Shown here: piece by piece, positions 57,446-64,000 of the stretch
Layout: the number at the start of each line of letters is the position of its first letter
How positions within the stretch are numbered: the first letter of the stretch is position 1
Source of the DNA: Calvatia gigantea
Lineage: Eukaryota > Basidiomycota > Agaricomycetes > Agaricales > Lycoperdaceae
Assembly: GCA_025093985.1 (NCBI GenBank)
Contig: JACAAK010000018.1
Span: forward strand, 248,001-312,000
Direction: 5' to 3'
Length of the DNA stretch: 64,000 nucleotides
Position numbers and translations under genes: made by a program
Notes under the pieces: model-generated
What the model was told of the DNA's origin: nothing
The model's database searches: none
Seen by the model: the letters and a program-made list of their open reading frames with translations, nothing else

Positions 57446-58711
57446 TCAGATGCATAGGCCTTGTTGGATGTACTTTGAAAGCTCTTGACATGATCGCAGG
57501 TAGTGGTCCAAGTTTGAGCAGAATTTGCAGTCGGGTGGTGGCAGGCGTTGATACAAGTTATAATTAGGGACTGGTGATGGGCCTTGGGCTGAGTGTCCGA
57601 GTTTTCCAGCTAGCTTGTTGAGGAAGGTATCAGATATGAGGAAATGTTCAATGGATGACATGTCAAATGTTTCCCGAGGTGGTTGGGGAGTGGGTGCAGT
57701 CAGATATAAGGGTGCTGTGTGAGTTGAAAACAAGGGAAGGGCTAGAGGAGCTCCACCATTGTCGCTGTTGAGTAAGAACCTTGCTGCACGTTCAATATCT
57801 GTCATTGGCCATGTGTCGTCGAGTGGGTGGAGAGGGTCACTGAGGCGGAGTTGAATGCAAACTTGGTTGCAGAAATCTACATGGAGTCCTGACAGGAATC
57901 GCTTGCTCTGTTCTCATCGTGATATGACTCCTCGAGCCAGTAGCCAGTCAGATTTAGTTACGAATTGGTGGTAGTACTTGCCGAATTGGAAGCGGTCTCT
58001 CATTGGGATCACAGCTTGGTTCTCAGCTATGATTTCTAGGTCTGTAATTGTGTATCGGTGTTCATCTTTGGCTCCAGGGTAGTACAAGATAATCTTGTTT
58101 TTAAACAGATTCCAGTCTCCTTGTGTGTTTACAGCTGGTCCTCTCCAAATTTCTTCATCTCGGCTGTCTAGATATCGCAGAGTGTGGGTTATCAGGTCCT
58201 GAGGTGCAACATTGCACTCGCGTCCTAGGATTTCGATCTCATCAAAAAAATGTTTGAGGGATCGAGGCTGTCTGTCGAAACGAGGTGCCGATCGGTCATA
58301 GGGGCTGGGCATGTAGTGGACAGGAGCTGGTGGGGGAGGAGCCTGGTAGTAGTGTCTCGGTGGTGAAGGGGATTGGGCATGTCGAGTTGGGTAGGCATCC
58401 CATTGTGCTGGGTTCAGAGAAGGGTGAGCATGGCCACCATGCCACAGTGGTGTTGGAGGACGCTGGTGTAATCTGGGTGGAGCTTGTGGTTGCAGTGGTC
58501 CTGGATGTGCATTGCCCTGGTTGTAGGCTGGCGGTTGTTGCTGTTGTTGTGGAAGTGTTGGAGGACGGGGGTGATCGGGATGTGGTGCTAGTGGTCGGTT
58601 GCTAGGTCCAGCTTCATTCTGAGGTGGGGATACAGGTCCTTGGGAAATGATGCCAGCATAGACATCGCCGTCACGAGCAAAGTCGAATCGAAAGGGTTCC
58701 TGCGAGGCCAT
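57446..58711 (-). pseudogene. gypsy gag with CCHC zinc knuckle
   Basis: Start MASQEPFRFDFARDGDVYAG at 58711. A Pro/Gln/His-rich N-terminus (PTLPQQQQQPPAYNQGN) is followed by a capsid-like helical part (KHFFDEIEILGRECNVAPQD ... WNLFKNKIILYYPG), a TGA at about 57914, continuing frame EQSKRFLSGLHVDF, and the knuckle CKFCSNLDHYLRSC (C-x2-C-x4-H-x4-C), then TGA at 57446. The frame goes on with DHTNRICLPDGT toward the protease, so gag and protease were probably one polyprotein. Confidence 0.85.
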
Positions 58712-58899
58712 GGATGATGTAAGCCAGCTCCAGTGCAGGGATATATCAGAATTTGATCTGGTATTAGATGGTGCAAACAAAAAGAATTCTTCTACAGTTG
58801 CGATTGTATCGTTGGATAGGTTATTCGGGTTATGGAGTGAGAAGGTGACCTCGTGAGCGAGGTTCTGTGGAATCCTGGATAATAAGTGGTTTGAAGCCC

Positions 58900-58917
58900 C
58901 TCACGGTGGGCTCCAGT
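58900..58917 (-). other. candidate primer binding site of the gypsy element
   Basis: On -, the sequence right after the 5' LTR is ACTGGAGCCCACCGTGAGG. TGG followed by the complement of a tRNA 3' end is expected; the tRNA is not identified. It is not the usual initiator Met sequence. Confidence 0.4.
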
Positions 58918-59627
58918 TGAAGAGATGAGGTGGCAGTTCAACGAAAATAGGGTGTGACTGTGTCTATCAGTCACGAGGCTTCGAAACCAGGTCCAGGAAG
59001 GGAGAGACAAAGGCCGGGAATACAAGAGAACGAGGAGTGAGAGTGATGGCGTTGTTGAAGACAAGAGTTCAGAACGAGCGTGGACTGAGAGTCAATGAGA
59101 GAGCAACCGACAACAAGAGACAATGTTGAGAGAATTCGGAGTGAGACTTTGAGAGCGAGAAAAGTGGGTATCCAATTACTAGGTGTTGAGCCTCTACTGG
59201 CTCAACTGTATTTATACTGTAGACAACTTGTCTGGTGTTCAATTTCTACGGTTATCTACAAATACTGAATCTGTATAGCAAATGAGTTGAGTTAGTATAA
59301 TGAAGGTTAGGCTAGGGAACTGTGGTAAAATGTTGAAATTTTTGAAACACAACGAGTGAATGTACAACTATGGAGGTGAAGAGTCTGAATTAGAAAAAAA
59401 ATGTCAGTAACGAGAAAGATGTGCGGTGAAATTTTATTAAAGTGGGTAGTGGTCTAAAACACGACGTATGGCAGGTGAAATGGACGGTTGTGTAGTGAGC
59501 GAGGAACGAGCAGATCGGCGACGGATCAATGAATGGTCGGGGTGACGAAATCTTCGGAGGGTGGACTGATTAGTGTGAGATGCTCGTTGGGTGCCGTTCC
59601 GAAGGCAGCTGACGTGCAGTCTCCACA
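58918..59627 (-). repeat. gypsy-type LTR, right (5') copy
   Basis: 710 bp, no indel against the left copy. About 21 differences, all C-to-T or G-to-A in this copy, most at CpG. Confidence 0.93.
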
Positions 59628-60525
59628 GGTGAAAACCATGCTCTTGCCCCAATGTTTTTGTGTGCTTTGACCACAACTGGTTGATCATTTGAAGTGCTGA
59701 TATCTATCTGACTTTGTGGTCGGTCATGAGCCGTTGCTCATTCTGTAATTAACCTTAACATTCAGCGAGATAGACTGCGCTGCAGATATACAAGTGTCGT
59801 GTAAGTACAGAGTCGCCCCGGTGTGTGATAGACTGTATTGTTGCCACCCCTGGGCCATTTTCTGATCTGGATATCTCCATCTCAAGTACTCAGCCATGCA
59901 GGAATCAATTCCATGTATCATTCATTACAAGCCTGAGCAGAGCTGGCAGAAAGGCATGCTAGTCTCCACTTTTTTGGAACGAGAAAACTTAGATGTGTAG
60001 GTTAAGTGAGCGACAGAAGCAGCAGCAAACATTCGCCCAAAGCCATACCCCCCGAGCAACCATGATGAACGTCAGAATGTGGGTAGGAGTGTAATGTGAA
60101 TCGGAAGTGATCGGCTGGACCACCAGAACATCAAGCCACTAAACAAGTGTGAGTGTCAGTAAGGCTTAATTTACACATTGCAGGAAGTGCACAATTGGGG
60201 ATATGATCAGAAGAGGGAGTGTTCCGAGGGGGGCTACAGAGTGAATGCTAGCTGATTTTGACAGTGGTGGATGGCCAACCAACCAGAGGGTTGTGTTCTG
60301 CTTGTTGGGTGAAGGTTTCAGGGGAGAAACCCAGCGAATTAAATCCTTTTCACTGTAGCACAGATATACCTTAACCTCTTCCCCAGGTTCCTCAGAACCA
60401 CCTCTGGTTACAGCATTACCTAAGCTGGTACTGTCCCATACAAATTCCAAATGCTCTATCGATGGGGTGTATGTGAGCTTGTTAATGGGTGTACGTGATC
60501 TGCGTCACCAATAATTTGTCTTGAA
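59628..60525. other. no gene recognised; flank displaced by the gypsy insertion
   Basis: Begins with the GGTG repeat of the insertion. Short ORFs only. Confidence 0.35.
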
Positions 60526-60945
60526 CACAGACTTCCGAAGAGGGGGGCTATGGCTAGGTGCCCAAGCATGTTGGCATCCGTCCAACATTGTCCTTGACTG
60601 AAGGGATTGTGTTGGAAAGAGAGGGTAGGAGTGGAGATCACGAAAATGATGAGGCAACGGAACGGAGGATAAATTTGTTCCGAAGGCTCAGAATGATAAG
60701 AGAAGGGTCCGGAAAGGTGTTGAAAGTGATTACTGAATGTTCGGAAGGCGGTGTTTATGATTGTGTGGCGATTCAGTGTCGAGACAAGAGAGAGGACAGA
60801 GAGAAAGAGAAATAGATTAGAGAAATAATGAGAGACAGAGACTTCGAGTCGAAACTTGGCTAATTCGTAGCTACCTGACTACAACAAAGTATACAGGTTT
60901 TTATAGAGGAAAATGGTGGGCTGTGCGCCCAGATTACAAAGCACT
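60526..60945. repeat. dispersed repeat, right copy (CpG-decayed)
   Basis: Same repeat and orientation as 43079-43485. Several CG sites of the left copy are TG or CA here (for example CTACGGCTAGG to CTATGGCTAGG). Confidence 0.68.
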
Positions 60946-62119
60946 GTTCAAATTTTTTTCTATGGTGTGCTTCCTGCGAGAAGAACCCAGATCAGGGGGA
61001 AAGTCCACAAGGGGTGATATTCGCGTATGTATGTCCATTTGAGATCAAGTGTTCTGTTACGACTGCCTTCATTTAACCCCACACCGCAGGACTGTCTGAC
61101 GGAGTCGAGGGAACACAAGGTAATGTGCCCAAAGATGTGGGCTACTTTGCCATAGATCTTTCATATTACTCCCTTGCCTGATATAACAACTCAATGTTTA
61201 TACAGAAATGGCTCTCTCGGCTGTATCATCATCACAATTCAAGCCAGGCAGCTAAAGTCGACGTCCATCACGGCCCTCCATGTAGCGGCGCAGTTCTGAG
61301 CACTTTTGTTGTTAAGGTGTACGAGGATGACCATTGAGCATATAACTGATTTATGGAATGGTAAATAACAGGTAGCCGGAAGAGTGGCTATCGGGTCCTT
61401 GACATCTTTCGTGTCCTGATCCACTCTTCTAGTGATACCAGAATGATCATATGCCACCTAATAATAATAATTGTATAGTGTGGGCTCAAACTGGTCAAGT
61501 GAAACAAGCATGGGTAGCCAGTCAAGTGAAGTGAGGATGGTACCAGGCTTCCTGTCAAAGGAAGTGAAAGCTCGAATGATCCATGTATGAACTTAGAACT
61601 CTTTGGAAGAACATTGGCAGCTCCCAAACCTTGAGGGCACTATACATCCCAGGGGACCAGACATGCATGGTAAGTTGGGCTTCGTGCTACAGCATCAACA
61701 TGGGTCATGATTTTCAATGCGTCTCAAATAAGAGGTCGTCAGGCAAATTCAAGACTTTGGTGATCAAAACATATCAACTGATGGTAGTACCTGGGGGTGT
61801 ATTGTGAGCTGGAAAATGCAGAACTTGGTGTATTGCGATCACGAAAGCTGTTTTGTCATTCCATATCAATACCGTTACACAAGCCTTGGGTGATAAAATG
61901 TCATTGGGTTCCACAGGACACGCATGTGCTGCTTTCGGGGCAACTGAATACTACCACATCACACTGAACACCCTCACATTCATCCATGGACCATTTGAGA
62001 AGCTCAATTCATTTCCTCTTTTCCTCGACTCCGCGCAACGTGTTCCCTTATTAAACCACTTCAGGCTCACCCCCTGGGACGGTAATGGTTGTCCCCAATC
62101 AGACTCTTTGCACTAGTGT
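60946..62119. other. decayed region with WII.AF relic
   Basis: Contains a minus-strand block WIIRAFTSFDRKPGT (about 61540-61590) related to 39287-39538, interrupted by stops. Otherwise nothing recognised. CG dinucleotides appear scarce. Confidence 0.35.
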
Positions 62120-62836
62120 TGTACATGGCCGTTGGCTTCCCATATGGCATTGCAATGAACCAGAAGGCACAACTCATTCCGCCATCGCGCAGAGATGAAA
62201 TCAGTGAGGTTGATCATGTAACGGGTAACCTGCACGAATCCTGTAGATTTATATTGTCCAACTCATATACATAACAGGAGTTCGCTGTGGCACAAGTCCC
62301 TCAGCAAATTGTCTTACATTTCCAATGACATCAGTAGCAATGTTCTTAATGCAGCTGGGAAACAGGTCAAGTTCATATACGAGCAGCATGTTCAGTAGCA
62401 CTGACATCCTTTGTGATTGCAGCCCGAGGTCAGGTCATTATCTCAAAACCCAAGCCCTCAGGCCTCAGACATCAACGATGAACTCTGGATATAAGAGGAT
62501 GGTTTTTAATCCTCCAAGCCTCCGGCTTTGTCCTTGGGGCTCCCATTAGTAAGTGTCAACTTGAATGGTGTTGTGTCGTTGTCGAGTTAACATTATTGTT
62601 ACTTCATAGTCAGTGGGAAGATGGACCCTGGCACTGGCTTGATCATAGCTGAAAAAGGGAGCTGGGACAATGCCAACCAGAAGTAGATAGCTATTGAAAG
62701 CAGGATTATTTCTGAGTTCAACACCGACTTTTGGATCTGGAGAAAGGATAGTGATGTCTGCTCTGGTGCCACTGCTGTCGTTGACACCATCTATCCAGGG
62801 GTAGCAACCCAGAAGTGGTTATCCATCCCTGCTTAG
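62120..62836 (+). pseudogene. ricin-B/beta-trefoil lectin-like copy D, decayed
   Basis: About 180 bp of upstream sequence and the whole three-exon plan align with A, B and C. The TATA box is TATACATA (62266-62273), and the start ATG is TTG at 62309-62311. Exon 1 reads LSYISNDISSNVLNAAGKQ, a GT...TGCAG intron follows, and exon 2 soon hits a stop (ELWI then TAA). Exon 3 starts near 62613 with GKMDPGTGLI, has NQK then TAG where the family has QKW, and ends TQKWLSIPA with TAG at 62834-62836. Many changes are CG to TG or CA. Confidence 0.8.
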
Positions 62837-64000
62837 TTGATGGAGTGCACAGATTATAGATGAATCATGCATTTCATATGTGCAGGTGTCGAACAAGAGA
62901 GTGTTCTTGTACTAGGAGTGTTGAAAGATGTGTTGTGCTTATTGTTCTGGCACTTTTGTGTCTCTCAACTTTGACTGCTGTGTCAACACTGCCCAATGCC
63001 CAATCGCACCATCTTCTTGACCTGCTCTCAAAGCCATTCTCAGTTAACTGAGGGAATCACACTTTTGGGATATGACAAATATATTAAATATTGGAGGGTA
63101 TACTATGTAGCTTTTTGGCCACTCTTTGTGCTGAAGGTGGAGTGAGTTAGAGGAGTGAATGAAGACTGGTGCAGACATACACCAACCTCTTTCCTGGGAT
63201 CCTAACTTTAATTTCTGCATCACCTTCAACCAAACTTCACCCTTAACTTCCTGACCCTGAGCTGGTATTACCCTGCCCAATGCTGCTCAGTGTAAGTGTG
63301 CTATTGGCGTGGTATGCACAGGATTGTTGAGGTAAATACACAATCCACTTCACTGATGGTTCATCTTGAGTGTGGACTTCTTCTCTTCCATGGTTGAAGC
63401 TCCAGGTCAGCATTTAGACAGTGACCCTGGCTTTGGGGGATGCCAGAGTGTAGTTTCATCCAATAGGTATATGTGCTCCATGCATCACATAATTAGAGAA
63501 TAATTCACATTATTGGGTGCAAAAGGACACATTTTGGTTATTATGACAGAGATGAGGGCACAGAAATGATGAGAGTGTGACCAATGTGGCTGAGGCAGTA
63601 GAGGCATATGGTGGGTAGAGAGGGTTGCACAGCTTGGAGAGGAGTGCTGGGGTTCAAAATCCCAGAGGTGGATGGTGCAGTCCCAGAAATATTTGACTCA
63701 GAAGTTTAGGGAAGGGGGTGTTGTGAATTCCACTGTTTCCACTGCATTGTCATACTGCTTCCTATCTCTGTACCTACCATGTACCTGTTTCAGCTATTCT
63801 GGTGTCAGTGATCTCCAAGTACTGACTCACATACTACTGTGCCATAGTAATTGGACATTTCATGTAGTATCTCCATCCATTCAACTAGATGGCCTTCCCT
63901 ATATTTAAGCATACATACACCTCCTTGTATTTGGTATGCTTAACCATCTATAGTTTCTCTTCCCTTACTTGCCCTCAAGTCTTAGCCCAAGTTGTAACCT
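62837..64000. other. CpG-poor region without recognised gene
   Basis: The first 150 bp still resemble the 3' flank of lectin copies A and B (CTGTGTCAACACTGCCCA against CTCTGTCGACACTGCCCA). The rest has very few CG and many TG and CA dinucleotides, no motif-bearing ORF, and likely is old repeat DNA. Confidence 0.45.

Larger units (their letters stand above)
44945..59627 (-). mobile_element. Ty3/gypsy-type LTR retrotransposon, minus strand, decayed, interrupted by a copia-type element
   Basis: The LTRs 44945-45654 and 58918-59627 are both 710 bp and run from TG to CA. A 4-bp GGTG flanks both ends (44941-44944 and 59628-59631), a probable target duplication. Reading on -, the order is LTR, gag with CCHC knuckle, aspartic protease (split), reverse transcriptase, RNase H, integrase, integrase C-terminal domain, LTR. 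Protease before RT and RNase H before integrase is the Ty3/gypsy order. Without the nested 6.74 kb it would be about 7.9 kb long. Coding parts carry many in-frame TGA codons and at least one frame change, so it is not autonomous. It landed 86 bp downstream of lectin copy C. Confidence 0.93.

Noticed and set aside
58285..58605. Plus-strand ORF, valine-rich, 106 aa
   Set aside because: Antisense of gypsy gag.
63648..63668. GGTTCAAAATCCC resembling a tRNA B-box
   Set aside because: The T-loop is too long and no matching A-box, anticodon arm or acceptor stem is upstream.

Overview
The window is nuclear DNA of an agaric-type basidiomycete (Agaricomycetes). The evidence is many GT-AG introns of about 50-65 bp, two caspase-like (C14) proteases with many short exons, a glycine-rich protein with an FPFYFWPVVWG core, an HMG-box regulator with a short first exon, an F-box-like protein, and LTR retrotransposons of the kind usual in mushroom genomes. 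No database was available. Names rest on motifs and on recall of protein families.

Layout. 1-2.9 kb: one unrecognised ORF. 2.9-7.5 kb: two adjacent metacaspase-like genes on +. 7.6-8.7 kb: a glycine-rich, probably membrane-associated protein on -. 9.56-12.27 kb: a direct tandem duplication of about 1.34 kb, each unit with one unknown ORF (198 and 194 aa). 12.3-17.9 kb: no gene recognised. 17.9-19.6 kb: HMG-box transcription factor on -. 19.6-24.9 kb: no gene recognised. 24.9-26.0 kb: HhH-GPD DNA glycosylase with frame breaks. 26.0-33.7 kb: no gene recognised. 33.75-34.95 kb: intact F-box-like gene. 36.1 kb: a possible small spliced gene.

38.4-44.9 kb: a family of small ricin-B/beta-trefoil lectin-like genes. 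Copies A and B sit head-to-head on the arms of an inverted duplication, C lies 4 kb on, and a decayed copy D lies at 62.3 kb. A and C encode 137 aa each. B has a one-base insertion in exon 2. D has lost its start codon and its frame.

44.945-59.627 kb: a Ty3/gypsy-type LTR element on the - strand (710-bp LTRs). Its protease region is split by a complete Ty1/copia-type element (49.818-56.557 kb, two 544-bp LTRs, 5-bp duplication AGTTT). Gypsy damage is mostly TGA codons where the family has arginine. Its two LTRs differ only by C-to-T and G-to-A changes, all in the right copy. From about 60 kb to the end the DNA looks CpG-poor. This suggests methylation-linked C-to-T decay on the right side.

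The most unusual structure is inside the copia-type element (about 51.07-51.76 kb), between its decayed pol and its 3' LTR. It is an array of about 14 diverged units of roughly 50 bp. Most units can fold into two small hairpins whose stems change in a compensatory way, and the units are separated by T-rich linkers.
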